A DNA stretch of 10,102 nucleotides. Source: Clostridia bacterium. Its GTDB lineage: Bacteria; Bacillota; DULZ01. The notes under the pieces are model-generated. The model saw only the letters and a program-made list of their open reading frames with translations. It ran no database searches and had not been told where the DNA came from. The stretch spans positions 1 to 10,102 of the forward strand of contig JAAYOX010000065.1 of NCBI GenBank assembly GCA_012520135.1, given 5' to 3'. Shown piece after piece: positions 1 to 6,441 of the stretch. Position 1 is the stretch's first letter. Each line of letters opens with the position of its first letter. The translations under genes and the position numbers were made by a program.

Positions 1-35
1 CGGCGTAGGCACTCCGCCGTAGCGAAGCGACATTA
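1..35. repeat. Right end of dispersed palindromic repeat, copy A (cut by window edge)
   Basis: These bases match 8804-8839 of copy C with two substitutions and one single-base gap. They include the short hairpin half CGGCG..CGCCG, the CGTAGCGAAGC segment and the terminal CATTA. After CATTA the flank (CTGGACTTG) differs from that of copy C (TAGCCTGA), which places the end of the conserved unit at CATTA. The left half, if present, lies outside the window. Confidence 0.75.
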
Positions 36-91
36 CTGGACTTGCATTGCCTGCTGAAAACCCGCTCCACACTCATTATTGGCCTTGCATT
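31..91. repeat. 18-bp imperfect direct repeat with an inverted repeat-end fragment
   Basis: Bases 31-48 and 74-91 agree at 16 of 18 positions; both read CATTA, then YTGG, M and CTTGCATT. The second unit is directly preceded by CCCGCTCC (61-68). Bases 61-78 match the reverse complement of the left end of the repeat seen at 4866-4885 and 8748-8767, with one gap and about two mismatches. So an inverted left end lies about 25 bp past the right end of copy A, and both are followed by the same flank. This looks like a rearranged or nested repeat. Confidence 0.55.
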
Positions 92-148
92 ATTACCGCT
101 GATGATAGTACGGTAGTTACGGTTGCTAGTTTTAGATATAACGAGAGC

Positions 149-179
149 ACCGGCTTGCATCTTGCAAGCCAAGGCCGGT
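149..179 (+). other. Strong hairpin of unknown role upstream of argS
   Basis: GGCTTGCA (152-159) and TGCAAGCC (163-170) form a perfect 8-bp stem with a 3-base loop. An alternative pairing extends outwards, with ACCGGC (149-154) to GCCGGT (174-179) and TTGCA to TGCAA, leaving a 6-base bulge. No run of T follows, so it is not a standard intrinsic terminator. It could be the remains of a repeat or part of an upstream 3' end. Confidence 0.4.
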
Positions 180-253
180 ACCTATATTGGATTGGGCTGT
201 TATAATAACGTTAAAACCGGCCTGTTTGGGCAAAAATAATCTATAGCATTTAC

Positions 254-281
254 TTGACAGTCGCCACTGATAATATAAACT
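254..281 (+). promoter_or_regulatory. Possible SigA promoter for argS
   Basis: A perfect -35 box, TTGACA (254-259), is followed after 16 bases by TAAACT (276-281), which matches 4 of 6 bases of the -10 consensus. The surroundings are AT-rich. Transcription would start near 288 and give a leader of about 60 bases. The -10 box is weak, so this is a candidate only. Confidence 0.4.
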
Positions 282-346
282 AAATGTATGTATTGACCAT
301 ATAACTCGAATAATGTCAATCAAGATTCTGGTAAGGAGAGGTTTCT

Positions 347-2029
347 GTGAGTATCGTTGATCGGCTGGAAGACAGTATCTGCCAGGCATTGAAAGATGCT
401 GCCTTTCAAGCAAGAGAAGCAGGCGAACTGGATTTTGAACAGCTGCCGGATTTTGTACTGGAAGTGCCCCGGGATAAAAGCCATGGGGATTACGCCAGCA
501 ATTTGGCAATGTTGATGGCCAAGGAGGCGAGAAAGCCCCCCCGCCTGATTGCTGAGTTGTTGGTGAAGCATTTCCGGCGGGAAGGCAATTGGGTGGCGGA
601 AGTGGAAATAGCCGGACCCGGCTTCATCAATTTCCGTCTTGATCCCGGTTGGCTTTATCAAGCACTGCCACTGGCAGAGGAACAAGATACTGCTTATGGC
701 CGTTCCAATGCGGGTCAAGGCCGGAAAGTGCAAGTGGAGTTTGTCAGTGCTAACCCTACCGGATTGCTCCACATGGGTAACGCCCGGGGGGCCGCTTTGG
801 GGGACACCATTGCCAACCTTTTGGATGCGGCCGGCTTCTATGTGGAAAAAGAGTACTACATCAATGATGCAGGCAATCAAATTGAGAATTTCGGCAAGTC
901 TCTGGAAGCCAGGTATTTGCAGCAGTTCGACCAGGATGTGCCCTTCCCGGAAGACGGCTATCATGGGGAAGATATTATTGATACGGTAAAGAACATAATT
1001 AAGCGTGACGGGGATAAATACCTAAATATGGACAGCAGCCTGAGAAGAGAGTTTTTAGTTAAGTATGCCCTGGAAGAAAAGCTGGCCCATATTAAAGGAG
1101 TCCTGGAACGGTTCGGGGTTAATTATGATGTTTGGTTCAGTGAACAGTCTCTCCATGATTCCGGAGCAGTGGAAGCAGCAATCAGGGAATTGGATGCCAA
1201 CGGGTATGTTTACGAAAAAGACGGGGCCCTCTGGCTAAAAGGCGAGGAACTTGGACTGGAAAAAGATGAAGTATTAGTCAGGAATAACGGTCTTCCTACC
1301 TATTACGCTGCGGATATTGCTTATCACCGGAATAAGCTGGAACGGGGCTTTACCTGGATGATTAACTTATGGGGTGCAGACCATCACTCTCATGTAGCCC
1401 GGATGAAGGCCGCTTTAAAAGCCCTTGGTTACGATCCCGAGCAATTAACGGTAGTGGTGATGCAACTGGTCCGCCTGTTTTCCGGCGGTGAAATCGTCCG
1501 CATGTCTAAAAGAACCGGCCAGTATATTACTTTAAGCGACTTGATGGATGAAGTAGGTAAAGACGCCGCCCGGTACTTTTTTGTAATGCGCAGCCACGAC
1601 AGTCACTTGGATTTCGATCTGGATTTAGCTAAAGAAGAATCCGGTGAAAACCCGGTGTACTATGTTCAGTATGCCCATGCCCGGATCTGCAGTATTTTAA
1701 GACAAGCCCAAGAAGAGGGGATCAGTACCAAAGAGGCTTCCCGGTGTAATCTGGCTCTTTTGACCCATCCTTCTGAATTGGAACTTTTACGTAAGATCGC
1801 CGATTTTCCCGTATTGGTCCGGGAGGCGGCCTTGGCCTTGGAACCTCACCGTTTAACTCGCTATGCAGGGGAGTTAGCCGGTCTGTTTCATAACTTTTAC
1901 ACCCACTGCCGGGTGCTGAACTCAGAACCGGAATTGAGGGATGCCCGTTTGAGCCTGGTCAACGGAGTTCGTATTACATTAAGGAATTTGTTAACCCTAA
2001 TAGGGGTAACAGCTCCCGAAAGAATGTAA
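347..2029 (+). CDS. argS: Arginyl-tRNA synthetase
   Basis: Cytosolic class I aminoacyl-tRNA synthetase that charges tRNA-Arg with arginine using ATP. The 560 residues are a normal full length. Residues 1-100 form the ArgRS-specific N-terminal domain, which recognises the tRNA. The HIGH-type ATP-binding motif is HMGN at 142-145, within the ArgRS context ANPTG..HMGNARG. The KMSKS-type loop is MSKRTG at 386-391. The C-terminal part, with the segment beginning ALEPHRLTRYAG and a helical tail, is the DALR anticodon-binding domain. The GTG start is supported by AAGGAGAGG at 333-341, 5 bases upstream. A promoter just past the stop suggests that pyrG can be transcribed separately. In many Firmicutes rpoE lies between argS and pyrG; here only 68 bases separate them. 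Identification is certain from motifs seen along the whole length. Confidence 0.98.
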   Translation: MSIVDRLEDSICQALKDAAFQAREAGELDFEQLPDFVLEVPRDKSHGDYASNLAMLMAKEARKPPRLIAELLVKHFRREGNWVAEVEIAGPGFINFRLDPGWLYQALPLAEEQDTAYGRSNAGQGRKVQVEFVSANPTGLLHMGNARGAALGDTIANLLDAAGFYVEKEYYINDAGNQIENFGKSLEARYLQQFDQDVPFPEDGYHGEDIIDTVKNIIKRDGDKYLNMDSSLRREFLVKYALEEKLAHIKGVLERFGVNYDVWFSEQSLHDSGAVEAAIRELDANGYVYEKDGALWLKGEELGLEKDEVLVRNNGLPTYYAADIAYHRNKLERGFTWMINLWGADHHSHVARMKAALKALGYDPEQLTVVVMQLVRLFSGGEIVRMSKRTGQYITLSDLMDEVGKDAARYFFVMRSHDSHLDFDLDLAKEESGENPVYYVQYAHARICSILRQAQEEGISTKEASRCNLALLTHPSELELLRKIADFPVLVREAALALEPHRLTRYAGELAGLFHNFYTHCRVLNSEPELRDARLSLVNGVRITLRNLLTLIGVTAPERM

Positions 2030-2037
2030 TGGGATTG

Positions 2038-2066
2038 TTGACACTGCCCGGGCAAGAAGCTAAAAT
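2038..2066 (+). promoter_or_regulatory. SigA-type promoter for pyrG with a palindrome in the spacer
   Basis: TTGACA (2038-2043, perfect) and TAAAAT (2061-2066, 5 of 6) are separated by exactly 17 bases. The expected start falls in or next to the GGG at 2072-2074, giving a leader of about 25 bases before GTG 2098. A perfect 10-bp palindrome, TGCCCGGGCA (2045-2054), lies in the spacer and could be an operator (inference). The B. subtilis pyrG leader has a GGGC start and a terminator hairpin controlled by reiterative C addition; here GGGT is seen and there is no terminator. Confidence 0.7.
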
Positions 2067-2097
2067 GATTTGGGTGTAAAGAACAGGAGGGGACAGA

Positions 2098-3678
2098 GTG
2101 GCTAAACATATCTTTGTTACCGGCGGAGTCACATCTTCATTAGGCAAGGGCATTACTACTGCTGCTTTAGGCAGGCTATTGAAAAACAGGGGCCTTAAAG
2201 TAGCGATCCAAAAGTTGGATCCCTATATTAACGTGGATCCAGGCAATATGAGTCCTTACCAGCATGGGGAAGTGTTTGTAACAGAAGACGGCGCTGAAAC
2301 AGATCTGGATTTAGGTCATTATGAACGTTTTATTGATATAAATCTGACGCAAAACAGCAGCATTACCACCGGTAAAATCTACTGGGCGGTTATATCCAAA
2401 GAACGTCGAGGGGAATACAACGGAGGTACCGTTCAGGTAATTCCTCATATCACCAATGAAATTAAAGACCGGATTTATCAAATGGATCGGGAAGGGAACC
2501 CTGATGTTGTCATCACTGAAATCGGCGGTACCGTCGGTGACATCGAATCCCTGCCTTATTTGGAAGCAATCCGCCAGGTTAAAAGCGACATTGGTCGCGA
2601 TAATGTCATGTATGTTCACGTGACTTTGGTACCCTATCTGGCTATGGCCGGGGAAGCGAAAACCAAGCCTACCCAGCACAGTGTGAAGGAATTAAGGAGC
2701 ATCGGTATTCAGCCCGATGTGATCGTCTGTCGTGCCGAGAGACCTTTGTCTCAGGGGATGGAAGAAAAAATCGCCTTGTTCTGCGACATCGACCGGGAGG
2801 CGGTCATCCAAAACGTGGATGTCAAAACTATCTATGAAGTGCCCTTGATGCTGAAGGAACAAGGTTTAGATGATATTGTCATTGAAAAACTCCATTTGGA
2901 TTGCGGACCTGCCGATTTATCCGACTGGATGGCTATCCTTGAGCGGTGGAATAATCCGAAACATGGGGTTAAAATTGCCCTGGTAGGGAAATATGTAGAA
3001 CTGCAGGATGCTTATTTAAGTGTGATTGAGGCCTTATACCATGCCGGACTTCATCACCAAGCCAGGATTGAGATCAAATGGATTAGCGCCACTGACTTGG
3101 AGACAACAGAAGATCTTGACGGTTATTTCCATGATGTAGACGGCATATTGGTCCCCGGCGGTTTTGGGGAGAGAGGCATGGAAGGCAAGATTAAAGCCAT
3201 CAGGTGGGCCAGGGAAAACAATTTGCCTTTATTTGGCATTTGTTTGGGTTTGCAAATGATGGCAGTGGAGTTTGCCCGTAATGTCTGCGGGATTGAAGAC
3301 GCTCATAGCATTGAATTCGCTCAGGATACCCGGGTACCTGTGATCCGTCTTCTCTCAGACGGCTTGATGCGGCTGGGCAGCTACCCGGTCAAGCTGAGAA
3401 GCGGAACCAAGGCTTATGAAGCATACCAACAGTCAGAAATCGCAGAAAGGCATCGTCATCGTTATAGTTTTAATATGAATTTTGAGGAGCAATTTACGAG
3501 CCGGGGAATGGTTTTTTCCGGCATGTCTCAGGACGGCAAAATTGCGGAGATTATGGAGTTGACTGGCCATCCCTGGTTTGTGGGCTCCCAGTTTCACCCG
3601 GAATTCAAATCCCGGCCCAATCGCCCCCATCCCCTTTTTATCGGGTTTGTAGGGGCTGCCCTGAAAAAGCAGCAGTAG
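2098..3678 (+). CDS. pyrG: CTP synthase (glutamine-hydrolysing)
   Basis: Converts UTP to CTP with ATP and glutamine, the last step of de novo pyrimidine nucleotide synthesis, in the cytosol. The 526 residues are a typical length. The N-terminal synthetase domain starts KHIFVTGGVTSSLGKG (residues 3-18) with the P-loop-like ATP site; DPYINVDPG is at 41-49, and the conserved EIGGTVGDIES stretch is at 141-151. The C-terminal class I glutamine amidotransferase domain has the nucleophile Cys382 in GICLG, with His500 and Glu502 in QFHPEF completing the triad. The GTG start is fixed by AGGAGGGG at 2085-2092, 5 bases upstream. The gene has its own promoter in the argS-pyrG gap. In B. subtilis pyrG also lies upstream of spo0F and fbaA, so the locus is syntenic. 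No defects are seen. Confidence 0.98.
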   Translation: MAKHIFVTGGVTSSLGKGITTAALGRLLKNRGLKVAIQKLDPYINVDPGNMSPYQHGEVFVTEDGAETDLDLGHYERFIDINLTQNSSITTGKIYWAVISKERRGEYNGGTVQVIPHITNEIKDRIYQMDREGNPDVVITEIGGTVGDIESLPYLEAIRQVKSDIGRDNVMYVHVTLVPYLAMAGEAKTKPTQHSVKELRSIGIQPDVIVCRAERPLSQGMEEKIALFCDIDREAVIQNVDVKTIYEVPLMLKEQGLDDIVIEKLHLDCGPADLSDWMAILERWNNPKHGVKIALVGKYVELQDAYLSVIEALYHAGLHHQARIEIKWISATDLETTEDLDGYFHDVDGILVPGGFGERGMEGKIKAIRWARENNLPLFGICLGLQMMAVEFARNVCGIEDAHSIEFAQDTRVPVIRLLSDGLMRLGSYPVKLRSGTKAYEAYQQSEIAERHRHRYSFNMNFEEQFTSRGMVFSGMSQDGKIAEIMELTGHPWFVGSQFHPEFKSRPNRPHPLFIGFVGAALKKQQ

Positions 3679-3686
3679 AATAACGC

Positions 3687-3731
3687 TTGGCAGATAAGAC
3701 TTTGGCTAACACCAGAGTCTTATTTTGCCAA
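3687..3731 (+). terminator. Long hairpin between pyrG and femX, possible weak or partial terminator
   Basis: ATAAGACTTTGG (3694-3705) pairs with CCAGAGTCTTAT (3712-3723) over 12 bp with one T-G wobble, leaving a 6-base loop. After a small internal loop an outer stem TTGGCA (3687-3692) pairs with TGCCAA (3726-3731). Only four T follow the inner stem, so termination would be weak. The outer stem ends at the first base of the femX ribosome binding site (AAGGAGG, 3731-3737). The structure could therefore lower read-through from pyrG, protect the 3' end of its mRNA, or tune femX translation. Confidence 0.5.
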
Positions 3732-3744
3732 AGGAGGTTTTTAT

Positions 3745-4824
3745 GTGGCCTATCAAAGCCGCATCCTTAATGAACAAGATAAAGCTATTTTCAATCAATT
3801 TGTAGCCGGACATCCCAAAGGTCATTTGCTGCAAACCTGGGAATGGGGGGAAGTTAAGGCCCGAACCGGCTGGGAGCCCATCAGGCTCATGCTTTACAAA
3901 GATGATGAACCTGTTGCCGCCTTGTCAATGTTAAAAAGAAAAATACCGGGCACCGGCAAGTCCATCTTGTACGCTCCCAGGGGTCCCGTTGCGCGGATTG
4001 ATGATTACCCGGCAATGGACCGGTTGTGGCAGGCAGTGCGACAAATAGGCAAGAAACAGGGAGCCATTATGCTTAAAATTGATCCGGATGTACCCGTGGG
4101 TGAAGAAGATTTTGCTTCTTACCTGGAAAGATCCGGCTTCAGGCCGGCTAAAACAGCGGAAGGATTTGAGGGTACCCAGCCCCGCTTTGTGTTCCGCCTG
4201 GATATTTCCCTTTCGGAAAAAGAACTCTTTGCCGCATTTCATTCCAAAACCCGGTACAATATTCGACTGGCTACCCGGCGGGGAGTTACGGTACGGATTA
4301 CCAACAACAAGGAAGAACTGAAAACATTTTATGAAGTGCTGAAAGTAACGGCGGAAAGGGACGGTTTTCTCATCAGAAACTATGATTACTTTGCCACCTT
4401 GTGGGAACTATTGGTGGAAAGGGGCTTAGCGTCTGTATTCCTGGCGGAGTATGAAGGAAAGGTGATTGCCGGTACTCTGGCGCTGGTTTTGGGAGATAAA
4501 GCTTGGTATTTATATGGGGCTTCCGCCAATGAACACCGTAATGTGATGCCCAATTACCTCCTTCAGTGGGAAATGATCAAATGGGCCAAGGCTCATGGCT
4601 GTACCATGTATGATTTTAGAGGGGTGTCCGGAGATTTATCGGAAGATAACCCTCTCTATGGCTTGTACCGTTTTAAGAAAGGCTTCAATGGAGAATTTAC
4701 GGAGTTCGTAGGGGAATACGATTTGATTCTCTCTCCTTTTTATTATCATTTGTGGAATGTTGCGGAGCCTTTATACTACAAAAACCTGCGGACCATCGCC
4801 AAAATTCGTGGTAGGCTCCGGTAA
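3745..4824 (+). CDS. FemAB-family peptidoglycan bridge aminoacyltransferase
   Basis: FemABX proteins transfer amino acids from aminoacyl-tRNA to the lysine or diaminopimelate side chain of the peptidoglycan precursor lipid II at the inner face of the membrane. The 359 residues match the single-subunit FemX-like size. The family signature HSKTRYNIRLATRRGV (166-181) marks the junction between the two GNAT-like halves. LYGAS (256-260), the segment around NYLLQWEMIKWA (270-281) and the C-terminal YDFRGV (289-294) and RFKKGF (309-314) are also typical. I saw no clear helical arm of the kind that carries the coiled coil in staphylococcal FemA. The GTG start is supported by AAGGAGG at 3731-3737, 7 bases upstream. 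The next gene, an alanine-racemase homologue, also fits cell-wall work. The amino acid transferred, and whether cross-bridges are its real product in this organism, cannot be read from sequence. Confidence 0.9.
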   Translation: MAYQSRILNEQDKAIFNQFVAGHPKGHLLQTWEWGEVKARTGWEPIRLMLYKDDEPVAALSMLKRKIPGTGKSILYAPRGPVARIDDYPAMDRLWQAVRQIGKKQGAIMLKIDPDVPVGEEDFASYLERSGFRPAKTAEGFEGTQPRFVFRLDISLSEKELFAAFHSKTRYNIRLATRRGVTVRITNNKEELKTFYEVLKVTAERDGFLIRNYDYFATLWELLVERGLASVFLAEYEGKVIAGTLALVLGDKAWYLYGASANEHRNVMPNYLLQWEMIKWAKAHGCTMYDFRGVSGDLSEDNPLYGLYRFKKGFNGEFTEFVGEYDLILSPFYYHLWNVAEPLYYKNLRTIAKIRGRLR

Positions 4825-4865
4825 CCCCGGAAATATTGCTTGGTGAGTCAATAGCGAGAGACTGG

Positions 4866-4928
4866 TAATGATTTGCGGAGCGGGCATTGTGCCCACAGCC
4901 GTCGGCATTGTTCCTCAGGCTCCTTCGC
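4866..4928. repeat. Dispersed palindromic repeat, copy B (decayed)
   Basis: The first 20 bases (4866-4885) are identical to 8748-8767 of copy C. The match continues through CCACAGCCG and CGGCA, then skips about 10 bases that form an inner hairpin in copy C. It resumes weakly at AGGCTCCTTCGC (4917-4928), which corresponds to AGGCACTTCGC of copy C. A local hairpin GGGC-ATTGT-GCCC (4882-4894) is present. The right terminal CATTA and flanking arm are not recognisable, so this copy is damaged. It lies in the 224-base gap between femX and alr. Confidence 0.75.
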
Positions 4929-4961
4929 TCTTTTGATTTTGGCTCCAATTCGGCCCTCTGA

Positions 4962-4990
4962 TTAACATCAATTTAGCATATGCCTACAGT
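4962..4990 (+). promoter_or_regulatory. Possible SigA promoter for alr
   Basis: TTAACA (4962-4967, 5 of 6) is followed after 17 bases by TACAGT (4985-4990, 4 of 6). Transcription would start near 4997, about 50 bases before the chosen alr start. A perfect 8-bp palindrome, GCATATGC (4976-4983), lies in the spacer. This is moderate evidence only. Confidence 0.4.
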
Positions 4991-5048
4991 CTGAAATCCC
5001 GTCAAACCGGAACAAGTAAATGAATTGGGCGCGACAGGAGATGGAAAG

Positions 5049-6221
5049 GTGAACGGTTATACACATTGGATTGAGATTGATTTGGATGCTCTCCGCCATA
5101 ATCTACAAAAAGTGCGGGAATTGCTGCCGGAAGGAGTTAAACTACTGGCAGTGGTCAAAGCCGATGCTTACGGACTGGGAGCAGGCCCTGTAAGCCGCTT
5201 CTGGGAAGAACAAGGGGTAGATATGCTGGGGGTCACCAACTTGGAAGAAGGGATGGTACTCCGGCAGGAAGGGGTAACACTGCCCATTTTATTGTTCGCT
5301 CCGATGCTGCCCCATGAAGCTCCTCTAGTAGTGGAATACGGGTTAACTCCCACGGTGGATTCCCCGGAAGCAGTACAAGCTTTAAAAGAGGAGTATCGTG
5401 GGGAAAACATCCCCGTACATATCAAAGTGGAGACCGGCATGGGAAGAACCGGGTTGAAACCGGAGCAAGTATTACCTTTCTGTCAATACATAAAAGAAGG
5501 ATTTCCCCATATATACTTAGAAGGGATTTTTACCCACTTCGCCCAGGCGGCTCAGGGAGATCCCTATACCAAAACCCAGTTGCGACGGTTCCGGGAAGTT
5601 GTAGGTCTGCTGGAGAACGAAGGTATCCGGATACCTCTAAAACACGTGGCCAACAGCGTGGCTACCTTGGATATACCGGATACTCACTTCGACATGGTGC
5701 GGGTGGGAACTGTTTTATACGGCCAGCACCCTCCTGCTTTAAGAAACAGGATTCCTCTGGAAAATCCCTGGCAGCCGAAGGCCCGTATCCTGCATATTCA
5801 AGAGTTAGACAAAGGAGACAGTGTAGGCTATGGGCGGGATTACCGGGTCAAAAAAGCAACCAGAATAGGGGTCATTCCTTTCGGTTATGCCGAAGGCTTA
5901 GGAGTAAGCCCCATCTCCCGGCCCAAGAACATTACGGATTTAGTCAAGAGCCTGGCGAAAACGGTCTTGGCTTATTGGGGGGTAGGCCCTCATGCTCTGA
6001 AAGCCAGGCATGGCAAATATGTGCTGCCTTTTGTGGGGCGGTTGGGGATGCAGCTTTCCATGATTGAGATCGGTGATCTGCCCCTGCAAGAAAATGACAT
6101 TGTGGAAGTGCCTTTAGGGCGAATAACGGCTAATCCGGATTTGCCAAGGGTTTACCTTCAGGACGGACAAGTGATTGGGGAGCGAAGTTTTGCCCGGAAG
6201 AAAGGACTGGTGGAGGCGTGA
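5049..6221 (+). CDS. alr: Alanine racemase family protein (PLP-dependent), divergent substrate site
   Basis: Alanine racemase interconverts L- and D-alanine with pyridoxal phosphate and supplies D-Ala for peptidoglycan. I chose GTG 5049 (390 residues) because AGGAG at 5036-5040 sits 8 bases upstream; TTG 5025, 24 bases earlier in the same frame, has no such site. The PLP lysine is Lys37 in VVKADAYGLG (35-44). ETGMGRTG (128-135), HVANSVAT (199-206) and the second catalytic base Tyr261 in SVGYGRDY are all present, followed by the family's PFGYAEGL. Unusual points: the family's VRPG is VRVG (217-220), and the substrate-loop motif GRxCMDQ reads GRLGMQL (330-336), losing the Asp-Gln pair. An insertion-like stretch (about 285-318) precedes it. 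The fold assignment is firm. Alanine is the likeliest substrate, given femX next door, but another amino acid is possible. Confidence 0.85.
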   Translation: MNGYTHWIEIDLDALRHNLQKVRELLPEGVKLLAVVKADAYGLGAGPVSRFWEEQGVDMLGVTNLEEGMVLRQEGVTLPILLFAPMLPHEAPLVVEYGLTPTVDSPEAVQALKEEYRGENIPVHIKVETGMGRTGLKPEQVLPFCQYIKEGFPHIYLEGIFTHFAQAAQGDPYTKTQLRRFREVVGLLENEGIRIPLKHVANSVATLDIPDTHFDMVRVGTVLYGQHPPALRNRIPLENPWQPKARILHIQELDKGDSVGYGRDYRVKKATRIGVIPFGYAEGLGVSPISRPKNITDLVKSLAKTVLAYWGVGPHALKARHGKYVLPFVGRLGMQLSMIEIGDLPLQENDIVEVPLGRITANPDLPRVYLQDGQVIGERSFARKKGLVEA

Positions 6222-6327
6222 ATAAAAAACTGGGGGCAAAGGGCATTTTCGGATTTTTTTTGCCGCCACAGCTTTTGCTACCACTGCCCCATCCTTTTCA
6301 ATTGCCCAACCTTTAAAAATTTATTAA
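6218..6327 (+). pseudogene. Possible remnant of a signal-peptide gene, frameshifted in a T8 run
   Basis: A GTG at 6218 overlaps the alr stop (GTGA) and reads M-N-K-K-L-G-A-K-G-I-F-G-F-F before a run of eight T (6254-6261). In the literal frame it then becomes proline-rich and stops at 6314-6316. With one more T the reading continues as FAATAFATTAPSFSIAQ and ends at TAA 6325-6327. The result has a lysine-rich start, a hydrophobic core and a small-residue SIAQ site, which is what a Sec signal peptide looks like. Little remains beyond it. It may be a decayed secreted-protein gene, a sequencing indel, or coincidence. Confidence 0.3.
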
Positions 6328-6347
6328 CAAAATATTAATTCTTTAGG

Positions 6348-6376
6348 GAAGGAACTTCCAATTTTGCACCGAATAA
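6348..6376 (+). promoter_or_regulatory. SigH-type promoter upstream of spo0F
   Basis: The SigH consensus of Bacillus is RNAGGAWWW, 11-12 bases, RNNGAATWW. Bases 6348-6356 read GAAGGAACT (8 of 9) and, after exactly 11 bases, 6368-6376 read ACCGAATAA (9 of 9). Transcription would start near 6383, downstream of the furthest in-frame start codon (TTG 6364). That supports the shorter spo0F start. In B. subtilis spo0F is itself SigH-dependent, so the site fits the gene. Confidence 0.7.
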
Positions 6377-6441
6377 AAGTAGATAGGAAAGAAGAACGCG
6401 ACTTCTGGAATATTTTTCCAAAAGGGGGGTGTAATAACTGC

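Larger units (their letters stand above)
1..346. other. Gene-free region upstream of argS
   Basis: I see no credible gene here on either strand. The region holds the right end of a palindromic repeat (1-35), an inverted fragment of the same repeat's left end (61-78), an 18-bp imperfect direct repeat (31-48 and 74-91), a strong hairpin (149-179), a possible SigA-type promoter (254-281) and the argS ribosome binding site (333-341). The window begins inside the repeat, so the upstream neighbour cannot be identified. No T-box signature was found, although T-boxes often control aminoacyl-tRNA synthetase genes in Firmicutes. Confidence 0.7.

Noticed and set aside
1..346. T-box leader upstream of argS
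   Set aside because: No AGGGTGGNACCGCG-type antiterminator sequence and no terminator hairpin with a T run before the start codon.
320..964. Long reading frame on the - strand across argS, 214 codons
   Set aside because: It lies wholly over the coding frame of argS and its upstream edge, has no recognisable family motif, and is explained by codon bias on the opposite strand. The same holds for the other antisense frames over pyrG, femX, fba and tal.
2067..2097. Reiterative-transcription attenuator of pyrG
   Set aside because: The start reads GGGT rather than GGGC, and the leader of about 25 bases contains no terminator hairpin.
4697..4948. Reading frame on the - strand covering the end of femX and repeat copy B
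   Set aside because: It overlaps the femX 3' end and a non-coding repeat, has no good ribosome binding site, and its product is low-complexity and unlike any family I know.
6231..6261. Intrinsic terminator after alr at the T8 run
   Set aside because: There is a long T run but no stable GC-rich hairpin directly before it; only a weak, distant GGCAAA/TTTGCC pairing that would consume the T run.
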